A stretch of 64,000 nucleotides of DNA from Cichorium intybus. Lineage: Eukaryota > Streptophyta > Magnoliopsida > Asterales > Asteraceae. Of this stretch, positions 13,441 through 28,240 are shown piece after piece; position 1 is the first letter of the stretch; the number at the start of each line of letters is the position of its first letter. The stretch is from positions 41,056,028 through 41,120,027 of the forward strand of contig CM042012.1 of assembly GCA_023525715.1 (NCBI GenBank), in the 5' to 3' direction. The notes under the pieces were generated by a model, which was not told the origin of the DNA, did no database searches, and saw only the letters and a list, made by a program, of their open reading frames with translations. The translations under genes and the position numbers were made by a program.

Positions 13441-14205
13441 TGAAGGGTATTCTAGCAAACAATGAACACAAAATACCTATGGTTCACATGCAACCCTAGA
13501 AAGATCTATGTTTTCTTCTATGAAGATAATAAACTAATATCTAAAGGCCAATAATAATTTCTAAAGTTTAAGACAAGAATTACCAACCTTTGAATCTTGT
13601 TCTTGAAGCTAGCAGCACAAGTGTCCTGCCTCAAATGCAAGTCACACCCAAAGCAATGGAGAAGACAGTTCAGCAGAGTATTCTTGATGTAAAATGGCGC
13701 AGAGAATGAGGGTGCCAGGTGCCTCCTTTTATAGCCTCCAAGGGTTACAGTCAAAACCCTAAGGAGCCTCCAAATGGGCAAGCCTGTTAACCATTTGGAC
13801 AAGGCTTTCCTTAACCCTAATTAGGGTTTCGAGACCTTGTGGTGGCACCACAAATCTCGCCACCTTTAACCCCTAGAATGGCCAGTCAATATTCAACTAT
13901 TGAATAATTACAAACCCAGTCCCTACACTTTTAATTAATTAATTTAATCACCGAATTAAATCCAATTAATTCTAGATTAAATCTTAATTAATTATTATAG
14001 TTTCTAATTAATATATTAACACTTAAATATATTAATAAACCATTTAATTAATTCTATTGATTCATTAAACAATTAATAAATCAACCTTTTACTCTACTGA
14101 ACTCTATCCTAACCTCCAGCTATGAGGGCAACCCAAATGGACTTTGCTTCAATTAACAAGATAAATATAAAATATAAAGTCATGGCTTAGACACCTAATC
14201 CAACA
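13441..14205 (-). repeat. Element C 3' LTR (left copy)
   Basis: 765 bp. Read on the minus strand it begins TGTTGGATTAGG and ends CCCTTCA. A minus-strand TATA box (TATAAAA) lies at 13727-13733. The internal polypurine tract AAGTGGGAGAC (as GTCTCCCACTT) abuts it at 14206. A 95-residue ORF inside it (13518-13802) recurs in the other LTR and is not a gene. Confidence 0.9.
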
Positions 14206-15262
14206 GTCTCCCACTTGGATAAGTCTATGACTTTAATTTATCTTCTGATTAATAAACAACCTGCAGCTTCCTAGAAACTGCTGCCGAACTCTGACCGAGT
14301 CAGTTTTGTCCATAGATAAGTGATCATATGATCCTTCGTCCAACAAGATATTTTCAGACACGAGACATGGATTGAGATCAATCTCTGTCCGATACTCTGT
14401 TTCCCGATTTCCGATTCTGCTTATGACTTTCGGACTTCTAATTGAACACATCAATTTAGTCCAGGCTGGCCAGCACTTAAGTCAACTTCAAAATCATCGA
14501 GAGGCCTACAGATATCTGTTTCCCTATCAGGGTCAAGGAACGAATAAGCTTTGACTCATACGATTGTGTCTTTTACTTATCAAATCGTACACAACAATGC
14601 GTCTGTAACATCGAGTTACCGATGCGTTTTTGCAATATCAATGCACAACCAACTCGTAAATTTCAACTCATATGTCTCCGCTTCAAGATCATACGATATT
14701 ATCGTCTCAACATTGCTCGTGATGTAATCCATGAAGCAATCTGTTGTGCGCGGGTTTATCCAATACTCAAATCTCTATTTCTAAGTACTCATGAACATTG
14801 TAGCAGTCTTACTGCAATGTCTAACTCCTTAGACAATCTACAAACCAATTCACGACAGTCTTCGTTCATACTTACTCCCGAAAAGTATGAGCGACTGTGG
14901 ACCTTTTGAATAATCAAATTATTCGGGAAGTGAAACATGCAAAATTGAAACATAAAATCTGACTGGTGGCTACTATTGCCTAATTACCAAGTCTCCACGA
15001 GGTAATCACCAAGTCGGATTTTACATAAACTATTATCGGTTTCTAGATTCCTTTTAAACTTTTAATTCATGTTATGTATCTATGTCTACTTGACCTTTCA
15101 CTCTTTCCATGTATTCAAATGTCATACATTTATACACTTCATCCGATCGGATATCCTTCCGATGATATTTCAATTTTGGTCATACCGTCATTCTCACTAA
15201 CAACTCCATTCTATGTACTGTGACTTTCCATGGTTCTCGGTATCTTTAGTCCACATGACTGC
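14206..15262 (-). mobile_element. Element C 3' untranslated region, distal part
   Basis: On the minus strand this is clearly homologous to the 3' untranslated region of element B (39300-39710), for example GACAGATATCTGTAGGCC-type and AAAATATCTTGTTGGACG blocks. It is cut at 15262 by insertion of element A. Confidence 0.85.
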
Positions 15263-15600
15263 TGTTAGTTCTATATGCTCAAGGATGATCATAAAATGAT
15301 ATTACTAATAATACATGATCCTATAGGGTCACACCAACAACAAGTTTGACACCAATTGATCATTTAGAATGTTAAATTTGATTTAACATCAAATGATACT
15401 AAAACTGCAATTAATCCTGTAGGTTATTATTATTTGAGGTAAATAAAAATAACTACAAAATTAAAGGTTGATTAGTAATTCATATGTGATGAATTAATTA
15501 AGTGTAACAATTAAATTGTTTAAATTGTTAAACGATTTAGTTGATTTATAAGTAAGCCTTTTATTTAATTTAATTGGTAAATTAAATAAAATATATATAT

Positions 15601-15691
<91 letters not shown>

Positions 15692-16394
15692 ATTATACAA
15701 TTAAGATTGTATATTTAGATGGTTTATTTATGTATATGGTTATGGGTTAGATGTTATCCCATTAAAGAAATAAGAAGATGTATTATTTATAAGCTTATTA
15801 TTATCTAAGTTTTATAAATAATAACAACCCACTAGCACTCCATTTGTCATCATAAAATCAGCCATATTGGAAGGAAAAGAATGCATTAAGAACTTAAAAG
15901 AGGTGGAAGATGCTTTGTGTCTTCTAGCTTTTGATTATAGAAATCAAATGGGACTTTCTTTTAAGCTAGTTGCATGTGCTTTTCTTTTCTTTTGGGGTGA
16001 TATAATGGCCGAGATTTAGAGGTGCATAAGTGATAATTCTTGCTTCAAAAATCAGCCAAATAACTCTCCTTAAGTGCTTAGCAAAATTGGTTTTTGGTTT
16101 CATAAGAAAAGGAGTCTTATCTTGCAAGTTGTGGAACTAGCATTCAAGGGTGTTCAAGCTTGTGGTGGATCAACTATAGAGGGATTCTAACTTGATTCCT
16201 AGCTATCAAAATCATCTAAATCAAACCCAAGAACAAAGGTTATGATCTTGAACTTAATCTAGGTTTGTTCTTCATCTTATCTCTACATGCATGTAGCATG
16301 ATCCTCTTGAAAATGGAATTTGTGTTCATGATTTTATGCTTCCGTTGCAAACTCTTGTTTTTGAAAATAATTATATGAACCATTATTTCCAACA
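15263..16394 (+). repeat. Element A 5' LTR
   Basis: 1132 bp, begins TGTTAGTTCTATATGC and ends TTTCCAACA. It contains an internal (AT)n array (about 15605-15692), and the PBS follows immediately. Apart from the (AT)n length, I noticed roughly five substitutions relative to the 3' copy. Confidence 0.92.
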
Positions 16395-16396
16395 AT

Positions 16397-16409
16397 TGGT
16401 ATCAGAGCC
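16397..16409 (+). other. Element A primer-binding site (tRNA-iMet)
   Basis: TGGTATCAGAGCC, two bases after the LTR end, is complementary to the 3' end of initiator tRNA-Met, as in most plant copia elements. The duplicate copy is at 24266-24278. Confidence 0.85.
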
Positions 16410-18314
16410 ATGGCTATATTGCACGTTTAGATAATAAGTTTATTTGGATAAACTTGGTTTTTGGAAGCCATGAATGTTCATCTTCTTAAATGAAAATTTC
16501 ATGCATGGCTTCTTTGGCAACATGCAAGTATATTATCTATGATTTTATGTAACCAACTATATATTATGTTTGCATGCTTTTGGTTACATAAATTGTTGCC
16601 TTAGAAAAACAAAGTGTTGGTTTTCTTATGATTTTATGTGATAAAATGGTGCATAAACAAGCCAAGGACCATATGATGCATGTTTTGTGTTTGTATTCGA
16701 TATGGTTGTAATCTATTCATTTATTCAAATGGTTTGTAATAATAATTAGTTATTTCCTTCTTAATATTCATTTTGTAAAATATTAGAATAGTTGTATTTT
16801 ATTTATTTAACAAAATGTAACAAGAGAAGGAAGTAAAAGACCAAGAGAAGATTGCACCCAACAGCAGCACTTTCTGAAGAGCTGCTGTCCAGATTTCGAA
16901 ATTATTTAGAAAGGTTTTAAATAATTCATATCTTGGTTATTTGGTGATATACTTGTTGGTAACTTTAATATCTAGTATATACATTAAGTTTCAACAAGTA
17001 TTAGCATCAATATGGCCAAGAATGAATTGAAAAATGCAACAAAAACCACAAAAATTTCTTCCTGCTGCCCCTGCCTGTCGCAATTTTTGAGGGTACCAAA
17101 GAAAAATCACAACTCACTCCATGATGTCAAGAAATGGTGGTTCAAGTATCATTTGATGATATAAGAAGCTTGGCAAAATTGTAGCCAAATCGAAGATCAT
17201 TTGGTTGAGTTTTTTGTCACCTTTTTGTCCCTAGGTTTGGACTTGATATTTCATGTATGGCTCACATGAAATATCAAACTAGTTGGCTTGTGTTTATGCA
17301 CCCATGCATGCTTGTGATGATTGAATGTTTTGTTATGTTATGTTGTGGATGAAAATAAGTTTTTGCATGCTAGACAACCTAGATAATTAAACATAATCAT
17401 CAAGGAGTTTGTATTTTCAAAAGTTCACATTTAAAATATAAAATGTGATAAAATTGGATTTATTAAAATGGGTTTTGTTATAAAACCTATTAAGTCAAGT
17501 TTTGAAAATGAATGAAACAAGATATAAAATGGAGATTTTATGAACTCTTACAAACTCCAACCCTAAATAATAATGGTAATTATTTAGGATTATAAATTGG
17601 TTCTAATATATGTGATCAAACTCAAACTTTATATTGGATATTAATTGTTATCTTGATCACAAACAAAGAATCAATAAATGGAGATTTTATGATTAAGGGA
17701 CCAATTAACAAAATAAGATTTAATGGTACCATGTTCATTGGATGCATGCAATCTACATGATACCATATGTTTTTCAAAATTAGAATTGTAAAACATTCAA
17801 ATCCCTTAAGAAATACGAATCAATGCTGTCCCTCTTAAAGACACTCATGTATTACTTGTATTTCCTTGTGGGATAAAGGATACTTAACCACTTGGAGTCT
17901 TCTTGTGATACAAGAAGTAGTTTTGCAATATTGATGGGATAAAGGACACCTAACCATTAATAGTTGTCAAAACTACACGTCCGTTTAAATGGGATGATTC
18001 GTTTGGAAATCTCTTGTGATAAAGGTCACCTAAGCATTAGAAATCCAAGGCATAGATGGGATCAAACATGCCAAACTTATAAATGTTATAATGGGATCTC
18101 ATAACTCTAGAAATTATATTTAGATATAATTGGTAAACCGTTACCTACCTTGTTTATTCGAATAGGCGGGATAAAGGACACCTAACCACTTATTTGTAAT
18201 GCAACTTGGATTCTAGACCTTAATTATTTAAAGTTTATGAAACAAGAAAGGGTATTAATTATTAAGGACTTAATATCATAATTTACTAAATAGAACCTTG
18301 TCAAAATTTTGTAG
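16410..18314 (+). mobile_element. Element A untranslated leader
   Basis: About 1.9 kb of noncoding leader between the PBS and the gag-pol ATG. Its first 1.35 kb is duplicated at 24264-25613 with only a handful of base differences. Confidence 0.85.
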
Positions 18315-21300
18315 ATGGCACCTAACGCAACAAACTCGGCTCCTAACAAAACCTCACTACGGTCCCTCCTTGAGGGAGAAAAACTTAACCATACAAACTT
18401 CTTGGATTGGTACCGTAGTGTGAGAATTGTTCTCAAACAAGAAAAGAAAGAATATGTTCTCAATGAACCACTTCCTGAAGAGCCCCCTGCCATTCCTAAG
18501 CCCGCACATGATGCATGGCTTAAAAAGATGGATGATTCCATCGATGCATCATGCCTCATGCTGGCAACCATGATTCCCGACCTTCAGAAGGATTTGGAGA
18601 ATCATTCAGCCTATGACATGATTAATCAACTAAAGGAAATGTTCCAACAACTTGCAAGAACGGAAAGGTTCGAAACTGTTCGGGCTTTCCATGCTTGCAA
18701 GATGGAGGATGGGCAGTCGGTAAGCTCTTATGTGCTCAAAATGAAGAGTCACATTGATCATTTGGCACGTCTTGGAGTTGTGATGCCCGAAGAGCTAGCA
18801 ACGGATATGATCCTTAACTCCTTGACAAAGTCCTTTGATCCTTTTGTCATGAATTATAACATGAATGGTTTAAACAAGACTATCCCGGAATTACATGGGA
18901 TGCTAATTACCGCGGAAAAGAATCTGCCTAAGAAAACCACTCAAGTTCTCATGATCAAGGAAGGTGGCACAAAGAGAACTAGACCCGAACACCCCACCAA
19001 CTCCAAGGGCAAGGGGAAAGAAAAAGCTTTCAAAGGTAAGGGCAAGAAAGTTGTCCAACCATCTCATCCGCCCAAGAAGAAGGCAAAGGTTGTCAAAGAA
19101 GATACATGCTTTGAATGTGGCAAAGCTGGGCATTGGAAGAGAAATTGCCCTACCTATCTTGCGGAGTTGAAGAAGAAGAAGGCCGGTGAAGGCACTTCAG
19201 GTATCTATGTAATAGACCTAGAACTTTATAATTTATCTCCTAACACATGGGTATTTGATACTGGTTGTGGAACTCACATATGTAATATGTTGCAGGGGTT
19301 CAAAAGGAGTAGGCGACTGAAGGCAAATAAGGTAGTACTCCGGGTTGGAAACAATGCAAGGGTTGCGGTGGATTCAATTGGAAGTTTTAATTTATTACTA
19401 CCTAATGGCTTGTGTATGACATTGTTGAATGTTTACTATGTTCCTAGCTTGACTAGGAATATTATTTCGGTTGCTAAATTAAGACAGTGTGGATTTGATC
19501 TTTCCTTTATGAATGATGATATTTGCGTTTACAAAAATAATGTATTCTATTTTGAGGCTAGGCCTTTAAATGGAATTTATGAAGTAAACCTTGATGAAAA
19601 GACTAACCATGGCTCTTTATACCACACTTTCACCAAGAGACCCAAAAGTGATTTGAGTCAAACCTATCTATGGCATTGTCGCCTTGGGCATATAAACAAG
19701 AATCGCATATCCCAACTTCAAAAGAGTGGACTTTTGAAGGCAAATGAGAATGACTCATTTGATATATATGAATCTTGTTTACATGGCAAAATGACTAAAG
19801 CTCCTTTCTCCGGAACCAATGAGAGAGCAAAGGACTTGTTAGGAATCATACATACGGATGTATGTGGTCCTTTCAAGCCAATGACTAGATATGGTGAAAG
19901 ATATTTCATCACCTTCACTGACAACTTTAGTCGTTTTGGATATGTTTATTTGATTAAACATAAACATGAAGCGTTTGAAATGTTCAAAACGTTTCAAAGT
20001 GAAGTGGAAAATCAACTCAACAAAACAATTAAAGTTCTTCGTTCTGATAGAGGAGGTGAGTACTTAAGTACAAACTTTATGGATCATCTTAAGACTTGTG
20101 GAATTGTTTCACAACTTACTCCACCTAGAACACCACAACATAATGGTGTGTCTGAGAGGCGGAACCGAACACTATTGGATATGGTTCGATCCATGATGAG
20201 TAGAAGTACTCTACCTTTATCATTTTGGGGTTATGCTTTACAAACAGTTGCTCGTCTCCTAAACATGGCACCTACTAAAAAGGTAGATAAAACGCCTTAT
20301 GAGATATGGCATGGAAGGGTTCCATCTTTATCCTATCTCAAGGTATGGGGTTGTGAAGCTTATGTTAGACAAGAAGCTTCAAACAAATTAGAACCCCGTT
20401 CAACTAAATGTATCTTTGTAGGGTATCCGAAAGATTGTCTTGGATACTATTTCTACAATCCCATCGAGAATAAGATATTTATTTCTCGAAAAGCTGAATT
20501 CCTAGAAAACAAGTTTCTGACGGAAGAGGCTAGTGGGAGGTTTGTGGAACTTGAGGAACTTCAGGAACCACAACCTGATACACAAGAAGTTGAATCTAGC
20601 ATTCAACAAGAAATTGTTGAACCTGAACAAACGGTTGATCTGGAACAAATTGTAACACAAGGTGTTCGCAAATCTAGTAGGGTTCGATTTGAACCAGAAA
20701 GGTATGGTTACCTTATGATGGAAGAGGAATGTTATACGATAGATTCTGATGAACCCGTCAACTATCAGAGTGCAATATCAGATCCTGAATCTGATAAATG
20801 GCTTGAGGCCATGAACACTGAGATGCAATCCATGCACGATAATCAAGTTTGGAACTTGGTTAATCTTCCCACCAATTGTAAGACTGTTGGGAACAAATGG
20901 GTTTTCAAGAAGAAAATCGACGTGGATGGAAATGTTCACACTTTTAAGGCTAGACTTGTCGCTAAAGGATACTCACAGACTCATGGTATTGACTATGATG
21001 AGACCTTTTCACCAGTGGCAATGATCAAGTCGATTAGGATACTTTTTGCCATAGCCGCGTACTATGATTATGAGATATGGCAAATGGATGTCAAGACCGC
21101 TTTCCTTAATGGACACTTATTGGAAGATGTCTATATGGATCAACCTGAAGGTTTTGTCGATCCCAAGCATCCAAACAAAGTGTGCAAGCTTAAAAGATCT
21201 ATCTATGGATTAAAGCAAGCGTCTCGAACATGGAACATCCGTTTTGATGAAAAGATTACGAGTTTTGGATTCATCAAAAATGAGGATGACTCCTGTGTTT

Positions 21301-22334
21301 ACAAGAAAGCTAGTGGGAGCATTCTCATAATCCTAGTATTGTATGTAGATGACATACTTTTATTTGGAAATGACATCCCAACCTTAAAAGGTGTCAAAGC
21401 GTTCCTTGAGAATTGTTTCTCAATGAAGGATCTAGGGGAAGCTGCTTATGTATTAGGCATAAAGATCTATAGAGATAGATCTAAGAGACTTATTGGTCTT
21501 AGCCAAAGTGTATATATTGATAAAATCTTGAAAAGATTCAAGATGCAAGACTCCAAAAGAGGATTCTTGCCAATACCGCATGACACCATCCTAAGCAAGT
21601 CTCAGTGCCCAAACACTAGGACTGAACTTGAAAGGATGAAACATGTCCCATATGCTTCAGCAATTGGGTCCATCATGTATGCCATGTTATGCACTAGGCC
21701 CGACGTCTGATGTGCCTTAAGTATGACTAGTAGATATCAACAGAACCCAGGTGAAGCCCACTGGACTGTTGTAAAGAACATTCTTAAGTACTTGAGAAGA
21801 ACTAAAGATATGTTCTTAGTTTACGGCGGTTTGGAAGAAAGCTTAAAGGTAAAGGGTTACACTGACGCAAGCTTCCAAACAGATAGGGACGATTCGAAAT
21901 CTCAATCTGGGTATGTCTTTATTTTAAATGGAGGAGTCGTGTCTTGGAAGAGTTCCAAACAAGAAGTGATTGCACAATCCACTACAGAATCAGAATATGT
22001 TGCTGCTTCGGAAGCTGCTCAAGAAGCTGTATGGATGAGAAAGTTCATAGAAGATCTAGGGGTTGTTCCTTCCATTCGGGACCCTATAGAAATCTTCTGT
22101 GACAATCTAGGTGATATAGCTCAAGCAAAGGAACCTAGATTGCATCAAAAGACCAAACACATTCACCGAAGGTATAACTACATTAGACATGAAGTTAAGA
22201 ATGGTGAAATAAGTATTCACAAGGTTCATACAGATCAGAATTTGGCAGACCCATTCACGAAGCCTTTACCCCAAACTAAACATGAAAGTCATGCTAAGGA
22301 TATAGGACTCCGTTTTTCTAATGAATGGATTTGA
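18315..22334 (+). pseudogene. Element A Gag-Pol polyprotein, one nonsense codon
   Basis: One frame of 1340 codons is open except for a TGA at 21708-21710 (codon 1132). Element B has Ala at that position, just after the conserved TRPDV of the RT region, so RT is separated from RNase H. Domains in order: gag (UBN2/DUF4219 type, about 20-210); zinc knuckle CX2CX4HX4C from Cys265 (CFECGKAGHWKRNC); protease DTG at 315-317; integrase zinc finger near 450-490; integrase D515, D578, E614 with the D,D(35)E spacing; RT with YVDD at 1010-1013; RNase H with YTDAS, TESEY and FCDN. The first Cys of the integrase zinc-finger CxxC is replaced by Tyr485 (YESC), likely a second defect. It encodes retrotransposon replication proteins and is probably no longer autonomous. 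Confidence 0.93.
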
Positions 22335-23113
22335 TTTGTGTTTAGTGTTTTATGAATATGAACTTATGTAAATGACAATAATTATGTAATATATGTGACG
22401 TGATGTTTCATTCATAATTTTGTGTTTTATTAGCATGTTTAATCCTTGAATAATTTAGTTATTCTAAACGTCCATAGTCGATCATAGTTGTGGGAGCAAT
22501 TATGAAGTAAGACTAATATGAATTGGATTGGTTGACTTTTATGGGTAAAAGTAGCAAAAGGTTGCAACCAAATTCATAGGTACTTGTCAGTGAACAAGTA
22601 TTGGACTTGACTCGTTTCAAGATCACTCCATGGATCATTATCATAAGTGATTCTTGAATAAAGGTATTATCATTGTATCCTTTGACCTGAGATACATATT
22701 TGGGACTCAAGTGTAGAGTGTACTATGTTTTGATATGGTTCACTGTTGTTCTTGAAATACAGACAACCATAAAGGCCATACTCATGCATAGTATTAACTA
22801 TATGAGGGGCGTATGTAGTCAAGACGGGATTTGTTCCTCTTATGTGTTGAGAGTTAGACATCTAAGGCGCCTGATTGAAAGTTGAACATAAAATGAGAAT
22901 GATTAAGATCCATGTCTCATGTTCAACATGATGTCTGTGACAAAGGGATAATTGATAGATAACCTTATACATCAATTAGAGCCTCGAGTTTTCTGAAGAA
23001 TTGAATGTTGTTGAATGGCACAAAGTCATGTGTTATTGGGGGCAGTGAAATGTTGCTAGACGTTTACCACTGTCTATATCATTCTGTGATGCAACCTTGT
23101 GCAAGTGGGAGAT
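22335..23113 (+). mobile_element. Element A 3' untranslated region and polypurine tract
   Basis: Noncoding sequence ends in the purine-rich AAGTGGGAGAT (23103-23113), abutting the 3' LTR; this primes plus-strand synthesis in copia elements. Positions 22811-22828 are the source of the 18-bp scrap at 25612-25629. Confidence 0.85.
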
Positions 23114-24263
<1,150 letters not shown>

Positions 24264-25629
24264 ATTGGTATCAGAGCCATGGCTATATTGCATGTTTAGA
24301 TAATAAGTTTATTTGGATAAACTTGGTTTTTGGAAGCCATAAATGTTCATCTTCTTAAATGAAAATTTCATGCATGGCTTCTTTGGCAACATGCAAGTAT
24401 ATTATCTATGATTTTATGTAACCAACTATATATTATGTTTGCATGCTTTTGGTTACATAAATTGTTGCCTTAGAAAAACAAAGTGTTGGTTTTCTTATGA
24501 TTTTATGTGATAAAATGGTGCATAAACAAGCCAAGGACCATATGATGCATGTTTTGTGTTTGTATTCGATATGGTTGTAATCTATTCATTTATTCAAATG
24601 GTTTGTAATAATAATTAGTTATTTCCTTCTTAATATTCATTTTGTAAAATATTAGAATAGTTGTATTTTATTTATTTAACAAAATGTAACAAGAGAAGGA
24701 AGTAAAAGACCAAGAGAAGATTGCACCCAACAGCAGCACTTTCTGAAGAGCTGCTGTCCAGATTTCAAAATTATTTAGAAAGCTTTTAAATAATTCATAT
24801 CTTGGTTATTTGGTGATATACTTGTTGGTAACTTTAATATCTAGTATATACATTAAGTTTCAACAAGTATTAGCATCAATATGGCCAAGAATGAATTGAA
24901 AAATGCAACAAAAACCACAAAAATTTCTTCCTGCTGCCCCTGCCTGTCGCAATTTTTGAGGGTACCAAAGAAAAATCACAACTCACTCCATGATGTCAAG
25001 AAATGGTGGTTCAAGTATCATTTGATGATATAAGAAGCTTGGCAAAATTGTAGCCAAATCGAAGATCATTTGGTTGAGTTTTTTGTCACCTTTTTGTCCC
25101 TAGGTTTGGACTTGATATTTCATGTATGGCTCACATGAAATATCAAACTAGTTGGCTTGTGTTTATGCACCCATGCATGCTTGTGATGATTGAATGTTTT
25201 GTTATGTTATGTTGTGGATGAAAATAAGTTTTTGCATGCTAGACAACCTAGATAATTAAACATAATCATCAAGGAGTTTGTATTTTCAAAAGTTCACATT
25301 TAAAACATAAAATGTGATAAAATTGGTTTTATTAAAATGGGTTTTGTTATAAAACCTATTAAGTCAAGTTTTGAAAATGAATGAAACAAGATATAAAATG
25401 GAGATTTTATGAACTCTTACAAACTCCAACCCTAAATAATAATGGTAATTATTTAGGATTATAAATTGGTTCTAATATATGTGATCAAACTCAAACTTTA
25501 TATTGGATATTAATTGTTATCTTGATCACAAACAAAGAATCAATAAATGGAGATTTTATGATTAAGGGACCAATTAACAAAATAAGATTTAATGGTACCA
25601 TGTTCATTGGATGTATGTAGTCAAGACGG
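24264..25629 (+). mobile_element. Truncated second unit of element A
   Basis: Matches 16395 to about 17744 with only scattered substitutions, then jumps at a short ATG-containing junction to 22811-22828-like sequence before leaving the element at 25630. All coding DNA and the distal LTR are missing. Confidence 0.85.
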
Positions 25630-27471
25630 GGAAATCCCGGGCCCATGTACCTTTATACTGGCATATTCTTTGTGAGTCCCCATTAGTGTGCCGGTGATCC
25701 ACACGCGCTCCACTAACGACTTACATTATGCAATATCTTTTCAGATTTCATCTTCTATTGACAGTGCTTCTCTCGGAGTCAATTACTTGACTCTGAGTAT
25801 CGTCTCACTCAACCAGATGTTCTGAAGGTACGTTTCTGTCCATGCTGATTTCTTTTGATGATTACTCCCACTGGTTTTAAGACCAGTTGCAAAATCAATC
25901 AAACTGTCACATAAACTGTATCTCGTCCTAAAGTTCTCTTAATTGGCAGCAACCGGGCTCACCAATGCTTCCAAGTAGTCGGATTGAAAATCCGTACCAA
26001 CTATAGTGTTTTACCACTATTCGGTATGTCACCCCGATCATAATTACTTATGACGGTGATCAATACTACTGGTCAAGAGAAGACTATGTCAGTATTAAAA
26101 CAGAAATCTGATTTCTGCTCTAAGCCTAGTGGTGACTAAAGGTTCTTTTACTTGGCTAATCCTGAACTCATTCAGGACTGTCCCAACTCCCACTGTTTCC
26201 TTAGAACATGAGTTCTTTCTAAATGAGCTCTTTCTCTTCCAGTTACAGCGGGATAGCCAGTGAAACGACATTTCTGATTAGGTTCAGGCTAGTCATGAGG
26301 TTCGGATGAACACTACAAGACCCTGGACCTTTAATGTACAAGTGGGATAATCCCAGCTTTACATTTCAGACAGTGTCTGCAAAACCTACTTAGTCGAAGG
26401 ATGTGGTTGGAATAAGGTCTGACTGGTTTAGTATTTAATGTATCGGAAACTAATTTGCAATGTATCTCATACATTGAGGATCGAACTGTTTCGACCAACG
26501 CTCCATCATCTTCCCTAAGACACATTATAACTATAAATGTTCTTGGAAGGAAATAAACTATGAAACATTTTCCCAGTTTATGTTGTCACTCAGGTTCTGT
26601 GGATCTTGTACTTCTTTTGAAGTCCTTGAACTGTTCAAGGAATCAATCCAATCGCTTATTCTGATAAGTGAAGTCATATTCGTCATACGGAATGACAAAT
26701 ATTGCGAAGTACAAACAATTGTGTTCTATTTGAAGATTCGAGCAGCACACAATAACTGATGTGTTCATTGCTCCTGATCTTAATCTCCTTTACATCTCTA
26801 TGTAAATTTATGACTTTGTTAATTCTGTTCAAGACTTGCAATCTTCAGTTGACTCTAAGTCAGCTGATTCCAAAATCCTATCCTTTGGATCTTTGGGTGA
26901 TTCATTTCTTGCCACATGTGCTTTATAAAGAACTTAATCATCATCTGACTTTAAGTCAAATGATTCCAAAGTCCTGTCCAACTGGATCTTTGGTTGATTC
27001 ATTTCTTTACACATTAAGAACTCAATTCATCATGAGACTCTAAGTCAAATGATTCCAAAGTCCTGTCCAACTGGACCTTTGGTTGAATTGATTCTTACAA
27101 CATTAACAATCATAAGGGACACAATTCCTAAAATCCAAACACTTTGGATGCATTCAACATTCAAGTTATTACTAATTATGCATTCAACACAATCATACAA
27201 CATTTCAAGGATATTTCAAACAACATGTGTTAAAAGAAATTAAACGACAGTTTTATTAAAATAAAAAAAAAATCCTTGAACAATGTACTATATGATAGAC
27301 AATGTCATACGCATCTAAAAGCTAATAACAATATTTCAATATCTAACTAAACTTCAAAACTGCATGAGCCGGAAATCCAATCCAAATGTGCTCCTATACG
27401 CCAAAGTCCCGTACCTTACTCATTCCCTACACACAAACCAAAATGTGACTATCACATTATGCATCAAGGAA
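25630..27471 (-). mobile_element. Element C noncoding 3' region, proximal part
   Basis: About 1.8 kb without coding potential where pol would be expected. It holds a copy of the hairpin found in the leader (25683-25716). Three tandemly arranged copies of a unit containing AAGTCAAATGATTCCAAAGT lie at about 26849, 26945 and 27033. I see no remnant of RT or integrase, so pol seems replaced or lost rather than merely mutated. Confidence 0.65.
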
Positions 27472-28198
27472 TTATGGAACAGGAGTTTTGAGGTTTTTAG
27501 ATATACCTGAGCTTTCAAAAGATTTTGACTTTGGAGCGTCGTTCAATCTTTCCGCGACTGTATCCGATTCTATGGATTCCCAGCTTAAGACATATCCAGA
27601 CGATCTGGATCGTTTCTTGCTGTGTCTTTCCACTGGACTTAATCCAGAAGTAGCTGAACCAATGGAGCTATGCCTGTCCAAGAGTGACTCGTATAAAGTC
27701 AACAGCCGACGCATTTCCATTAAGGTCTTATTCTGGTCTTCCTTTCTATACATCTGAGTGAACAGATCGTACTTACTAGTCAGTGAAGCGAGTAGAGTGT
27801 TAACACTCGACTCCTGACTCATGGAATAACCAAGTTTGTACAATTCGCCTATGTACGCTTCAATCTGAAGAACATGTGAATCGATGCTACTTCCTTATTT
27901 TAACTTACACTCTGCAAGTCTTTTGAAGATCCTAGCTCGTTCCACTTCGACCGGTTTTCGAAACATTTCCTCAACCGATTGCATTAACTCATATGGCCCC
28001 AAGGATTCAAAATCCTTGCGGAACTCGGGGTCAATGGTCAATAGCATGAGGTCACGAATCTTTTCGGATTCATCAACTAATAAGTCATGCTTATCATAAA
28101 GGCTCTTTATGATGACTTGTTTCGGTGGAACCGGGATCGGATACTCGGTGAGATGAAGCTTGCCCGCAATGCCGAGAGCCAGTTTCCAATTGCGAAGC

Positions 28199-28203
28199 CA
28201 TTC
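28199..28203. repeat. Target-site duplication of D, left copy (CATTC)
   Basis: CATTC flanks D on the left and recurs at 29666-29670 on the right. Removing D and one copy restores a continuous gag reading frame around the junction. Confidence 0.88.
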
Positions 28204-28240
28204 TGTAAGACCCGTTCCGCCGAGTCGCGGCCCGAAGGAA

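Noticed and set aside
13518..13802. 94-residue minus-strand ORF, nearly identical to 31043-31327
   Set aside because: It lies entirely in the U3/R part of the element C LTRs; the repetition is explained by the LTRs, not by a duplicated gene.
18224..18571. Minus-strand ORFs opposite the Gag-Pol genes (also 37231-37569, 34954-35487 and others)
   Set aside because: Antisense shadows of the long Gag-Pol frames.
26849..27090. CRISPR-like direct repeats
   Set aside because: Only three diverged copies with unequal spacing in a eukaryotic retroelement tail; no CRISPR context.
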